From: CAWATZ01 sp963784995
GTDB taxonomy: Bacteria > Planctomycetota > Planctomycetia > Gemmatales > Gemmataceae
Length of the DNA stretch: 64,000 bases
NCBI GenBank assembly: GCA_963784995.1
Contig: CAWATZ010000014.1
Coordinates: forward strand, 124,001 to 188,000
Reading direction: 5' to 3'
The notes beneath the pieces were generated by a model. That model made no database searches. It was not told the origin of the DNA and was given only the letters and a program-made list of their open reading frames with translations. Made by a program: the position numbers and the translations under genes. Below, piece after piece: positions 18,159-26,614 of the stretch. The number at the start of each line of letters is the position of its first letter. Position 1 is the stretch's first letter.

Positions 18159-18485
18159 ATGGACAGCGTGACAGTTCCAGTAACGATCACACCCGAGGCG
18201 GCCCGGCGAGCAGCCGATCTGGGCCTGGAAAGCCAGTTGCGAAGCCTGATCGATTACGCAGGGCGTAATCTGCCCGAACTGGCGCGGATCGAGGTGATCC
18301 TCGTTGAAGCCAGTGAACTCGAAGAAAGTCCCCTCGTCCTCATTCAGGCCTGGGGGAACAGGCCCTCCGATCCCGCCGAGCCCATTGCCTGGAACTTCGC
18401 AGGCAAGATCGTGCAGGACTATCCTCCCGAGGTTCTCGAACATCTGCACGTTACTTATTACGACAGGACGGACTATGCAGGGTAG
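18159..18485 (+). CDS. Small protein paired with a HEPN-like gene
   Basis: A 108-residue acidic protein that I do not recognise. It starts at an ATG after AAGGAG with 6-7 base spacing and reads MDSVTVPVTITPEAARRAAD, then 'RNLPELARIEVILVEASELE' and 'VLIQAWGNRPSDPAEP'. It overlaps the next gene by 11 bases, so the two are surely co-translated. Size and arrangement fit an antitoxin or chaperone-like partner of the HEPN-like protein, but no antitoxin fold was identified. It lies 44 bases after inositol-3-phosphate synthase and could share its transcript. Confidence 0.65.
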   Translation: MDSVTVPVTITPEAARRAADLGLESQLRSLIDYAGRNLPELARIEVILVEASELEESPLVLIQAWGNRPSDPAEPIAWNFAGKIVQDYPPEVLEHLHVTYYDRTDYAG

Positions 18486-18885
18486 AGAGTTCCTTGAGCT
18501 GGCTCGAGAATTGCTTCCGGGAACTCATCCGCGCCATCGGCGCGGTGCGATCATCCACGCCTATTATGCCGTGTTGCTGGAGTGTCGGGACACGCTGATC
18601 CACTGGGGAGTTCCTCCATTCGCGCGACAACAGGTCCATCCCCAGGTGCGGCTGAAATTGATCTATTCCACGGACAAGGACCTGAAACAGATCGGCTACG
18701 CTCTGGAAGATTTGAACAGGGATCGTAATTCGGCCAGTTACGACTTGACGGACCTCCCTCTGTTTGCCACACCGATCCGAGCGCAACGGCTTATCAACCA
18801 AGCCGCTGACGTTCTCATCCTGCTCGATTCGATCGACAGCGACCCCGTACGTCGTGCGGCGGCGATTGCTTCGCTCCCGCCATGA
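18475..18885 (+). CDS. HEPN-like protein
   Basis: A 136-residue helical protein. 'HRRGAIIHAYYAVLLECRDT' (about 22-41) resembles the first helices of HEPN domains (typical pattern RxAxxRAYYAxxHxAR), and 'LNRDRNSASYDL' (about 79-90) resembles the later 'R..ADY' motif of the family. The stretch RGAIIH has the spacing of an R-x4-H motif, but at an unusual position. HEPN proteins include RNase toxins and antiviral effectors. The tight overlap with the upstream small gene supports a two-gene module. The domain call rests on short motif likeness and needs a profile search. Confidence 0.6.
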   Translation: MQGREFLELARELLPGTHPRHRRGAIIHAYYAVLLECRDTLIHWGVPPFARQQVHPQVRLKLIYSTDKDLKQIGYALEDLNRDRNSASYDLTDLPLFATPIRAQRLINQAADVLILLDSIDSDPVRRAAAIASLPP

Positions 18886-18952
18886 GATCCCTGCCGATGA
18901 AGTCCATCGAAAAGGGCAGGTGTGGGATTGTTGCCAGCAACACCTGAGCCTG

Positions 18953-20467
18953 TTAATGCCAGCACTCGCCAAAGCGAGGCATCAGCGCCGCTTTTGCCCT
19001 GTCCGTGAGCGGGCAGCGGTACAGACTCAGACGCTTCAGGCGGTTGAAATAGGGTGATTGCGCCAGGGCGATGGCGCCAGCTTCCTCGATTGGGTTGCAG
19101 ACCAGGTAGAGGGTGGTGAGATTTGCCAGGCGCGGGGAGTTCGCCAGGGCCGCCAGACCTGCATCGCCGATCTCGGTGTACGACAACTCAAGCGTCGTCA
19201 GGCGTGGAAGGTTGCAGGACTCGGCCAGAGCAAACCCAACCGCGTCTCCCAAATCCGCCTGCTGGAAGTCAAGCCGCGTCACGTTGGACAGGTGCGGTGA
19301 CGACACGATTGCGCGAATCCCATCTTCACCAATGGGGTTCCCGCCCAACTCCAGCGTGGTGAGCGAAGCCAGGTGGGGCGAATCGGCCAGCGCCCGCGCC
19401 CCTGTTTCACCGAATTGGTTCAACCCCAATTGAAGGCGTGTGAGCCGAGAGAGTCTCGGAGATGAGACAATCGCCGCAACTCCCTCATCGCCAAGTCGAT
19501 TCACCCAAAGGTCGAGTTCGGTCAGGCAGCACAGATATGGAGAATCGGCCAGGGCCTGCGCACCAGAGGCGCCGATGGCGTTCCAGCGGAGGTCGAGTTT
19601 CGTGAGGCGGTCCAGGTGAGGGGAGTTGACCAAAGCAGCGATACCCTTGTCGCTAACCTGATTGCTATGCACTTCAAGGCTCGTGAGTCCGGCAAGGTAC
19701 GGCGAAGCGGCCAGCGCCGTCACTCCCCTGTCCCCAAGTTTGTTGTTGCTCAAACCCAGGCCGGACAGGCGAGCCAAGGACGCGGATGAGGCAAGTGCCT
19801 GCGCTGCGGCCGGGCCAAGCCCATTATGGACAATCCGCAACGTCTCCAGGCGGGGGAGGGTGAGGGAACCGGCTAGCGCCCGTACCCCAGCCGTTCCAAG
19901 CTTGTTGTCGTTCAATTCCAGTTCCCTCAGGAGGCCCAGACGCGGTGAACTGGCCAGGACTCGCGCCCCCGTTTCGCTGATGGGGTGTGCAAACAGGGTA
20001 AGAGCGGTGAGCCCATCAAGCAGGTAGGAGTCAGCGAGCCGAGTGACTTCCCGGGCAAGAAGTCGCACGATCAACAGACCATCCACCCAGGCATAGGCCT
20101 CCGAAGCTGTCATTTCCTCCGCCGCGCGCAGCAACGGTCCAGCCGGCTGGGCCTCAAGACGGACCAGGCCGCGCAACCACTCCTTGACTCCGCAACCATC
20201 GGGCCACGGTCCGGCCCAGGGAAGCCGTTCCTGGAGGGCGAATTCCTGCGTCTGCAGTTCATCGCAGCGGGGGTCGTCGGGTGGAAGCCTGGCGCGTTGA
20301 CACTGCAGGCGGATGAACTCCGCACGCAGCCGATCATTCTCGTCGCCATTCTCCTCCAGCCAGTCGGCCAGCACCAGCCGGGGCGCGTCGTCATCGGGTT
20401 CAAATTTCGCCGTTGCGAGGATGGCCAGCAACTCGGGGCGCGGGGTGTTCTGGGGACTGGTCGTCAT
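18953..20467 (-). CDS. Leucine-rich-repeat protein with companion domain (fourth LRR gene)
   Basis: A 504-residue protein. The N-terminal companion domain is a variant: 'LLAILATAKFEPDDDAPRLV', then LADWLEENGDENDRLRAEF. At least twelve LRR units of about 24 residues follow, such as 'LTSLEVHSNQVSDKGIAALV' and 'LTKLDLRWNAIGASGAQALA'. The start MTTSPQNTP at 20467 was chosen because the long upstream frame is not protein-like. It is more distant from the 5.3-9.7 kb group than those are from each other. No secretion signal is visible. It converges on the HEPN-like gene and diverges from the Rpn-type nuclease gene. Confidence 0.87.
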   Translation of the reverse strand: MTTSPQNTPRPELLAILATAKFEPDDDAPRLVLADWLEENGDENDRLRAEFIRLQCQRARLPPDDPRCDELQTQEFALQERLPWAGPWPDGCGVKEWLRGLVRLEAQPAGPLLRAAEEMTASEAYAWVDGLLIVRLLAREVTRLADSYLLDGLTALTLFAHPISETGARVLASSPRLGLLRELELNDNKLGTAGVRALAGSLTLPRLETLRIVHNGLGPAAAQALASSASLARLSGLGLSNNKLGDRGVTALAASPYLAGLTSLEVHSNQVSDKGIAALVNSPHLDRLTKLDLRWNAIGASGAQALADSPYLCCLTELDLWVNRLGDEGVAAIVSSPRLSRLTRLQLGLNQFGETGARALADSPHLASLTTLELGGNPIGEDGIRAIVSSPHLSNVTRLDFQQADLGDAVGFALAESCNLPRLTTLELSYTEIGDAGLAALANSPRLANLTTLYLVCNPIEEAGAIALAQSPYFNRLKRLSLYRCPLTDRAKAALMPRFGECWH

Positions 20468-20632
20468 CGGTCGCAGCTCCAAGCCGGGAAAGGGAACCAA
20501 GCACAGCGTAACCGAGATGGGGCAGCCAGGCAACTTCTGGTTGAGCGATTGATCTTCGCTCGGTCTCCGCGGGATGGTACGATCCCGTGTCGGCAAGCGA
20601 GGGAACAGGGCGAGGCCACAGGAGAGTAGAGC

Positions 20633-21544
20633 GTGGGGATCTACGATCAAGCGGCCCGGTTCGCGGGACACGCGGCGCCCAGCGCGGTCACGGATCGACT
20701 GCTGGCAAGGACAGGGATCGCCTTGCTGTTCCGTTCCTGGATGGATACCCGGACCCTGCCGTTGCCCGGCGGTCCGGAGCGCATCGCCGATCTCGTGGCG
20801 TCCCTGGAGCAGCCAGACCCGAAACAGCTGTGGCTGATGCTGCTGGAGTTCCAGGCCCAGATCGACGCCCAGAAACTCGACGTGACGCTGGAGGAGGTGG
20901 CCATCCTCCGCTGCCGGGCCAGACACGGCCCGGATGGGCAGGGCAAGTACAAGGTCGCAGCGGGACTGGTCTACCTCCGCGGGAAATGCCCCGAGGAAGT
21001 CCTGGACATGACCTTGCCCAACGGCCTGGGCACCCGACACGCCCCATTGGTCTGGAACGTCGGCGAGGACAACGCCGTCCAGACAATCGAAGGCGTTGCC
21101 GCGGGACGCTTGTCGTGGGGCATGCTGTTCTGGGCGCCGCTGATGGCTGAAGGAGGGGAAGATGAGACCATCACCCGCTGGAAAGAAGTGGTGGCCGCAA
21201 CCGTGCCGGACCGACGGATGCGGGGCAATCTGGCCGGCATCGCCCTGATCTTCGCGGAGTTAGCCGGGTGTGTTCCGACCTGGAAACGAGGACTGGAGGG
21301 TTGGGAAATGACCGAATCGCAAGTGGTCAATGAGTGGATCAGCCAGGGTGAGGCGAAGGGCAAGTTGGAGGAACGGCGCCAGAAACTCGTGCGGCTGCTG
21401 GAACGAAAGTTTCCGGGCCTTGTGCCGAAAGACGTTACTCAACTCATCAACCAGCAAGAGAGCCTGGAGCTGCTCGATGATTGGTTTGACGCCGCCATCC
21501 CTGTCGGGTCTCTCGACGAGTTTCTGGCTGAGTTGCGGCAGTGA
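20633..21544 (+). CDS. Rpn-type PD-(D/E)XK nuclease/transposase-like protein
   Basis: A 303-residue protein starting at GTG (MGIYDQAARFAG) with GGAG 9-10 bases upstream. A 'LWLMLLEFQAQIDAQKLD' block at about 63-80 has the E-x-Q pattern of the Rpn/PDDEXK family, with the LPNGLGTRHAPLVWNV region following. The C-terminal 'LVRLLERKFPGLVPKD' and 'LELLDDWFDAAI' resemble DUF4351. Such proteins are usually called recombination-promoting nucleases and are abundant in planctomycetes and cyanobacteria. It is intact, unlike the related-looking gene at 46.3-47.2 kb. DNA cleavage is inferred from the family. Confidence 0.75.
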   Translation: MGIYDQAARFAGHAAPSAVTDRLLARTGIALLFRSWMDTRTLPLPGGPERIADLVASLEQPDPKQLWLMLLEFQAQIDAQKLDVTLEEVAILRCRARHGPDGQGKYKVAAGLVYLRGKCPEEVLDMTLPNGLGTRHAPLVWNVGEDNAVQTIEGVAAGRLSWGMLFWAPLMAEGGEDETITRWKEVVAATVPDRRMRGNLAGIALIFAELAGCVPTWKRGLEGWEMTESQVVNEWISQGEAKGKLEERRQKLVRLLERKFPGLVPKDVTQLINQQESLELLDDWFDAAIPVGSLDEFLAELRQ

Positions 21545-21580
21545 AAGTTGGACGGCCGGATCGCCTCTCGAATGACGTTT

Positions 21581-21642
21581 CGCCGCGGCCGGAACATTCC
21601 TGCTGATTGCTCCTCGACAACAGGAATGTCCCCGCCGCGGCG
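21581..21642. repeat. Inverted repeat between convergent genes
   Basis: The left arm (21581-21605, with GCCGCGG and GAACATTCCTG) pairs with the right arm (21619-21642, with CAGGAATGTCC and CCGCCGCGGC), allowing a few mismatches. It separates the Rpn-type gene (plus) from the BNR/PDZ gene (minus). It may serve as a two-way termination hairpin; there is no clear T run. Confidence 0.65.
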
Positions 21643-21658
21643 CCATCACCCGGAGGAC

Positions 21659-24600
21659 TCAGTCCTCATCGTCCTCCTCTTCCTCCTCCGCCAGGCCGCC
21701 GCGCGCTCCCGTCGGGTCCGGCTCGACACGGACGCTCTGCACGTATTCCTTGTCGCCCGCGGTCAGCACCACGCGGTAGGTCCCCGGAGCGGCCGCCAGG
21801 CCGCCGCCGAATCCTCTTCCGCCGGGTCCACCTCGCATCGGCGTCTCCTCGCCGCTCTCTCCCGGCGGTCGGCCAGGACCAGGCCCGGGTTGGCCGCCCC
21901 GTCCCCCGCCGGTGCGAGCCGGTGCCCGCGACAGGTCCCAGGCAACGCGGTGCAGCCCCGGTTCCGTGCCGGCCCGCAGCTCGCGCACCAGCTTGCCCTC
22001 GACGTCGAACACCTTCAGGGTCGCCTTTTCCGGTTTCTTCGTCAGCGCGTAATAGAGCTGGGCCCCGGCCGGCGGGTTCTCGCCGACAAAGCGGCGCGTC
22101 GTGCCGCCTCGCCTCGGCTCCGAGCGCCAGCGAACGGCGACGTTCGGCTTGAACAAGTGCGCCGGGGACTTCAGTACGTCGCCGGTCATCTGCCGCAGCG
22201 CCGTCACGTCCAGGATCCACAGACTCCGGCCGTGCGTGGCGGCCACGATCTCCCCGGCCGTCGGATGCAGGGCGAAATCATGCACGGCCACCGTGGGCAG
22301 GTTGCTGTTGATTTTCACCCAGGATTCGCCGCGGTTGAGCGACACCCAGACGCCAAACTCGGTGCCCAGGTACAGCAGGTTCGGATTGGTCAGGTCCTCG
22401 CGCAGGCAGCGCGTCGAGCCCCACGGCAGGTTGGCCCGCAGCGATTTCCAGGTCTGGCCGAAGTCCTCGGTGACGTAAACGTGCGGATCGTCGTCGTCGG
22501 AGCGATGGCCGTCAAAGACCACGTAGGCCCGGCCATCCACGGTGCGCGACGGCTCGATGGTGGCCACCCAGCGCGGGCCGGGCAGCTTGACGTTCTTGGC
22601 AATGTCGGTCCAAGTCTGGCCGCCGTTCTTGGTCACCCACAGACCGCCGTCGTCGGTGCCGACGTAGAGGACACTTGGGTTCCGCGGCGACTCGGCCAGA
22701 GCGGTGGCGCTGCCCTTCTTCGTGAGCGTGATTTCCGGAGAGATCGCCACCAGGTCGCTGCCCCGGTCCAGGGAGCGGAAGACGAAGTTACCGGCACAGT
22801 AAAAGATCCGCGAGTTGCGCTGGCTCAGGATGAACGGCGTGTTCCAGTTGAAGCGGTAGCGCGGACCTCGATCTGCCTGGCCACCCGGGCCACCCGGGCC
22901 GCCCGGACCACCCCGGCCTCTTTGCCCGCCCGGTCGGATCGAAGCAGTCTCGCCGGTCCGCAGGTTCCTCCGGCTCATGCTGCCGTCCTGGCTGGTGGAG
23001 TAGATCAGGTCGGGGTCGTTGGGATCCACCCGGCAGGTGAAGCCGTCGCCGCCGCCGACGCTGATCCAGTCCTCGTTCAGCGGGCCGACGCCGTTGAGCG
23101 TCCGGCTCGGACCGCCCCAGCTGCCGTTGTCCTGCAAACCGCCATAGGCGCGATACAGCGGCCGGGGATCGACGGCCACGTGATAGAACTGGCCGATGGC
23201 CGCCTGGTTGAGGTGGTCCCAGTTGGCCATGCGGTCGTAGGTGACGTAGTAGCCGCCATCGCAGCCGATCAGCATGTGCCGGCCATCTTTGGGATCGATC
23301 CATAGGGCATGTCCATCGGCATGAACACCCCGCCCGCCCGTGCGGAAGCTCTTGCCGCCGTCGGTCGTGCGCGCGATCGAGACGCCCAGCACGTACAGGT
23401 TCCGGTCGTCGCTCGGATCGATGCGGACCTGGCTGAAGTACATCGGCCGGGGATTGATGCTGTTGATCCGCGTCCAGGTCTGGCCGGCGTCAACCGACTT
23501 GAACAGACCGCCGGTCTGGAAGCCGTCCGGTCCTTGCTGGTCCTGGACGTTCTCGCGCTGTCCGCTCGGGCTGGTGCCGAACGGCCGGCGCGAGGCCTGC
23601 CCGCCGCCGGGGCCGCCGGGACCACCGCCGCCGAAGGGAGCGGCGGCCAGCGGCAATTCCAGGACCTTTGTCTCGCCAGCACGGTTGATGGTCACCTTGA
23701 TCTTGTCGCCGGCCTTGTGATTGGCGGACAGTTCGGCGAAGATCTCACGGAAAGAGCCAGCTGGCTTGCCCTCGATGGCGGTAACCAAGTCATCCTCCTT
23801 GAGTCCCGCCTTGGCAGCGTCGTCGCCGATCAGCCGGCGAACCCGGATGCCGTCCTCACCGTCCTGACCGACGAACCCGGCCAGCAGCCTCGTGCCGCCG
23901 GCACCCCCGCCCGCCGGCCGGTCCCCCAGGGTCAGGGCGATTTCCTTCTTGTCGTCGCCGCGCCGCATCGCCAGGGTCAGCTTGTCGCCGGCTTTGTGGG
24001 TCCGCATCTGGGCCAGGAAGTCCTCGTTGGCCTTGATCGGCTTGCCATCCAGCGTGATGACAATGTCGCCGACCTTGAGCCCGGCCTTGGCGGCCGGGCT
24101 GTTCTCGGCAACCTGAGTCAGCTTCGCTCCCTCCGGCTTGGCCGTTTCCGCCACCACACCGAGATAGCCCGCCGTGCTGGTGCCGGCCCGCTCGGTGTCG
24201 ATGATGGCGAAGACCACGTTGGGGTCCTTGCGATACCAGTCCAGTCCGATCCGGCCCATCTTGACCGTCGGCAGTCCTTGCGTCACTTTCTGGAAGGACT
24301 TGCCGCCGTCGCTGGTCCGGTACAGGCCGGTGCCTGGAGCGTAGACCTTGATGGGACCGTAGTGGTCGCCCTCGTAGTCGCCGAAGAAGCTGTCGAACTG
24401 GTCACGCTGGCGTTCCCAGGTGGCCACCAGCAGCGTCTCCGGGTCGGTCGGGTGCATGCGCAGGTCAATGACGCCCGTCTTGTCGTCGATGAAGTGGATG
24501 CGCTGCCAGTTCTGGCCGCCGTCGCTGGTCTTGTACAGGCCGCGATCCTGACTGGGACCGTACAGCCGGCCGAGAGCGCCGACGTAAACGACGTTGGGGT

Positions 24601-25117
24601 TCGTGGGATGGACGATGATCTTGCCGATCTGGAAGGTCTTGTTCAAGCCCATGTTTTTCCAGGTCTTGCCGCCGTCGGTGGACTTGTAGACGCCATCGCC
24701 GTAACTGACCGAGTTGCGTGGGTTGTTCTCTCCCGTGCCGACCCAGACGATGTTCCGGTCCGACGGCGCCACGCACACGTCGCCGATCGAGACGGTGCTT
24801 TCGCGGTCGAACTGATGCTCGAAGGTGATGCCGTTGTTGACCGTCTTGAGCAGGCCGCCTGAGGCGGTGGCCACCCAGTAGGTGCTGGGATCGGCTTCAA
24901 AGACGGACAGGGCGACGATGCGCCCGCTCATGTTGGCCGGGCCGATGCAGCGCCAGTGCAGCGTCTTGACCCAGTCCGGAGGAAGGTTGGCCGCTGGCGT
25001 GGTGTCCGCGGCCGCGAGTTGATTCGGGTTGCTCAGCGGTGCCCCGGGCGGCATCAGTCCGAGCACGATCAGGCCACACAGGGCCAGCAAGATGGGAACA
25101 CGTGTACGCGAAATCAC
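21659..25117 (-). CDS. Exported BNR-repeat protein with two PDZ domains
   Basis: An 1152-residue protein. It starts at GTG (25115-25117) after GAGGAG with 7-base spacing, and opens with a signal sequence 'VPILLALCGLIVLGLMPPGA'. The first third has BNR/sortilin-like repeats, for example 'STDGGKTWKNMG' and 'TSDGGQNWQRI'. Two PDZ domains follow at about residues 340-430 ('AKAGLKVGDIVITLDGKPI') and 445-530 ('AKAGLKEDDLVTAIEGKPA'), then more repeats ('TKNGGQTWTDIAKN'). The tail is a run of Glu and Asp after a Gly/Pro-rich stretch. The repeats predict one or two beta-propellers in the periplasm or outside. A glycosidase or protease-chaperone role is possible; no catalytic motif was identified. Confidence 0.88.
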   Translation of the reverse strand: MISRTRVPILLALCGLIVLGLMPPGAPLSNPNQLAAADTTPAANLPPDWVKTLHWRCIGPANMSGRIVALSVFEADPSTYWVATASGGLLKTVNNGITFEHQFDRESTVSIGDVCVAPSDRNIVWVGTGENNPRNSVSYGDGVYKSTDGGKTWKNMGLNKTFQIGKIIVHPTNPNVVYVGALGRLYGPSQDRGLYKTSDGGQNWQRIHFIDDKTGVIDLRMHPTDPETLLVATWERQRDQFDSFFGDYEGDHYGPIKVYAPGTGLYRTSDGGKSFQKVTQGLPTVKMGRIGLDWYRKDPNVVFAIIDTERAGTSTAGYLGVVAETAKPEGAKLTQVAENSPAAKAGLKVGDIVITLDGKPIKANEDFLAQMRTHKAGDKLTLAMRRGDDKKEIALTLGDRPAGGGAGGTRLLAGFVGQDGEDGIRVRRLIGDDAAKAGLKEDDLVTAIEGKPAGSFREIFAELSANHKAGDKIKVTINRAGETKVLELPLAAAPFGGGGPGGPGGGQASRRPFGTSPSGQRENVQDQQGPDGFQTGGLFKSVDAGQTWTRINSINPRPMYFSQVRIDPSDDRNLYVLGVSIARTTDGGKSFRTGGRGVHADGHALWIDPKDGRHMLIGCDGGYYVTYDRMANWDHLNQAAIGQFYHVAVDPRPLYRAYGGLQDNGSWGGPSRTLNGVGPLNEDWISVGGGDGFTCRVDPNDPDLIYSTSQDGSMSRRNLRTGETASIRPGGQRGRGGPGGPGGPGGQADRGPRYRFNWNTPFILSQRNSRIFYCAGNFVFRSLDRGSDLVAISPEITLTKKGSATALAESPRNPSVLYVGTDDGGLWVTKNGGQTWTDIAKNVKLPGPRWVATIEPSRTVDGRAYVVFDGHRSDDDDPHVYVTEDFGQTWKSLRANLPWGSTRCLREDLTNPNLLYLGTEFGVWVSLNRGESWVKINSNLPTVAVHDFALHPTAGEIVAATHGRSLWILDVTALRQMTGDVLKSPAHLFKPNVAVRWRSEPRRGGTTRRFVGENPPAGAQLYYALTKKPEKATLKVFDVEGKLVRELRAGTEPGLHRVAWDLSRAPARTGGGRGGQPGPGPGRPPGESGEETPMRGGPGGRGFGGGLAAAPGTYRVVLTAGDKEYVQSVRVEPDPTGARGGLAEEEEEDDED

Positions 25118-25218
25118 GGGCAGTCTCCTCAAGCAAGCACGAGTCGATGGAAAGGGAGAGTCTGTCGGATCATTGTAGGTAAACCCCAGGAAAGTGTAGA
25201 CGTTGCACCCGGCGGAAC

Positions 25219-25357
25219 CTCCCCTCTCCCCGCTGGGGAGAGGGGTTGGGGGTGAGGGGTTTGTCTTGATTGATCGTTTCGCGCTAAAGCGGCCCAGCGC
25301 GAAACGATAAATCGGAAGAAGCCCCTCACTCCCAACCCCTCTCCCCAGCGGGGAGAA
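25219..25357. repeat. Nested palindromic repeat
   Basis: The outer arms are CCCCTCTCCCCGCTGGGGAG and following bases (25219 to about 25263) and the matching right side (25321-25357). Between them lies a second inverted pair, TCGTTTCGCGCT (25274-25285) and AGCGCGAAACGA (25296-25307). The element separates the BNR/PDZ gene from the PPC-type gene upstream of it on the same strand, and could form a two-tier stem-loop. Confidence 0.8.
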
Positions 25358-25363
25358 AAGCAC

Positions 25364-26614
25364 CTACTTCTTCCGGACTTCAACCTCAACGCTCACCGCC
25401 GGGTGATTGTACGCCGCTCTGCCGATGGTCGCCGTCAGGTTCAGTGTAAGTGTCGCCTTCCCCGGGTTGGCCTTGGGATCGACCTTGAGCGGGGCCATCA
25501 GTTCGGGTTTGTCAGCTGCGATCGGCTGCAAGGGCGTGGCCAGCGTGACCCCGGCCGGCAGTCCGGTCAGCCGGACCTGCACCGGCTCCTTGAACACCTT
25601 CTGACGCTGGATCTTCAGCGGCACCATCACCGTCTGGCCGGGAACCAGCTCGACCTTTGGCGGTGCGCTGACGGTGAACGGCCGCACGACCTTCACCGTC
25701 AGCGCCGGTGCCGTGAAGGTCCGCTCTACCGGGCCGATTCGGGCCTTGCCCTGGATCAGCACGTCCTGCACACCTTCCGTGCTGGTCAGGCCCGGAGTGA
25801 GTGTCAGGGTCACGCTGTCGCCACCGGCTGGGGTGGCCGGCTTGAAGTTCAGCGCGGTCGGCTGCACCTGGTTGGGATTTGGCGACCGCGGATCGATCCC
25901 GGATACGGTCACCTGAAGGGCCGGTTGGTTCTTGATTCGCGTGATGCGCACCGGAATGCTGAGGGGATAGCCGATCACTGCCTCGGCTGGCATCGGCGGA
26001 GGAACCGCGGCCAGCACGGCCACCGGCTCCGGTGGTGTCACGGCCAGGGCGAATCGCCCGAGCATCAGGCTGGCCGAGCTGGCCCCGGCATCGCGGCTGA
26101 GGAGGAAGCGCTGCGAGGCCCGGCGGCGCAACTCTTTCCCGTCCGGCGTCTTGCCCGTGCCCTCGACCGCAAGGTACGCGGGAGCCTGAAGAGCGGGAGC
26201 GTTCTCGGTCGCGGACACGGTCAGCAGACCGCGCGTGCTGCCGGGCGGGACGTGGCCCCCCTGGACGGTCAGCCCCGCCGGCAGGTCCGGGATGGTCAGC
26301 GTGATGCCGCCGTCATACCCCAGCCGCCGGATCGGCACGATCAGGGCGGCCGAGCCGCCGCGGGGCACATTCAGTTCCGTGGCCGGCAAATCAACGTGGA
26401 AGTCCGCCGTGGCCGGCTCGACCGTCAGCCGGTAGCAGTACCCGATGCCGCCTCGTCCGGTCTTGTCGCTGACCTCGATCTGAACGCTGGCCAGTCCCGC
26501 CGGCACGGTGAAATCCAGCACCGGATCGGCCGACTGCACCGGCTGCTGACCCGGGGCCGCCGGCAGCGGCACGTCATCGACCAGGGCCAGCTGCCGGCCC
26601 ATCGGATCGGTCAG
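25364..26614 (-). CDS. PPC-type exported protein, C-terminal part (after a frameshift)
   Basis: About 416 residues that continue the protein encoded at 26611-27699. The other part ends 'ESLGSKLDGVLH' and this one resumes 'LTDPMGRQLALVDDV', which together read as an uninterrupted PPC domain. Later segments are beta-sandwich-like ('LDFTVPAGLASVQIEVSDKT', 'VPIRRLGYDGGITLTIPDLP') and end 'NHPAVSVEVEVRKK'. One base appears to be missing near 26611-26616. It was reported separately because no single frame covers the gene. No independent start with a ribosome site was seen; the ATG at 26602 is the first in frame. Confidence 0.7.
   Translation of the reverse strand: MTDPMGRQLALVDDVPLPAAPGQQPVQSADPVLDFTVPAGLASVQIEVSDKTGRGGIGYCYRLTVEPATADFHVDLPATELNVPRGGSAALIVPIRRLGYDGGITLTIPDLPAGLTVQGGHVPPGSTRGLLTVSATENAPALQAPAYLAVEGTGKTPDGKELRRRASQRFLLSRDAGASSASLMLGRFALAVTPPEPVAVLAAVPPPMPAEAVIGYPLSIPVRITRIKNQPALQVTVSGIDPRSPNPNQVQPTALNFKPATPAGGDSVTLTLTPGLTSTEGVQDVLIQGKARIGPVERTFTAPALTVKVVRPFTVSAPPKVELVPGQTVMVPLKIQRQKVFKEPVQVRLTGLPAGVTLATPLQPIAADKPELMAPLKVDPKANPGKATLTLNLTATIGRAAYNHPAVSVEVEVRKK

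Noticed and set aside
21548..24862. Two long plus-strand open frames (585 and 517 codons)
   Set aside because: They lie opposite the BNR/PDZ gene, are rich in Arg, Gly, Val and Gln without domains, and arise from G+C-rich third positions.
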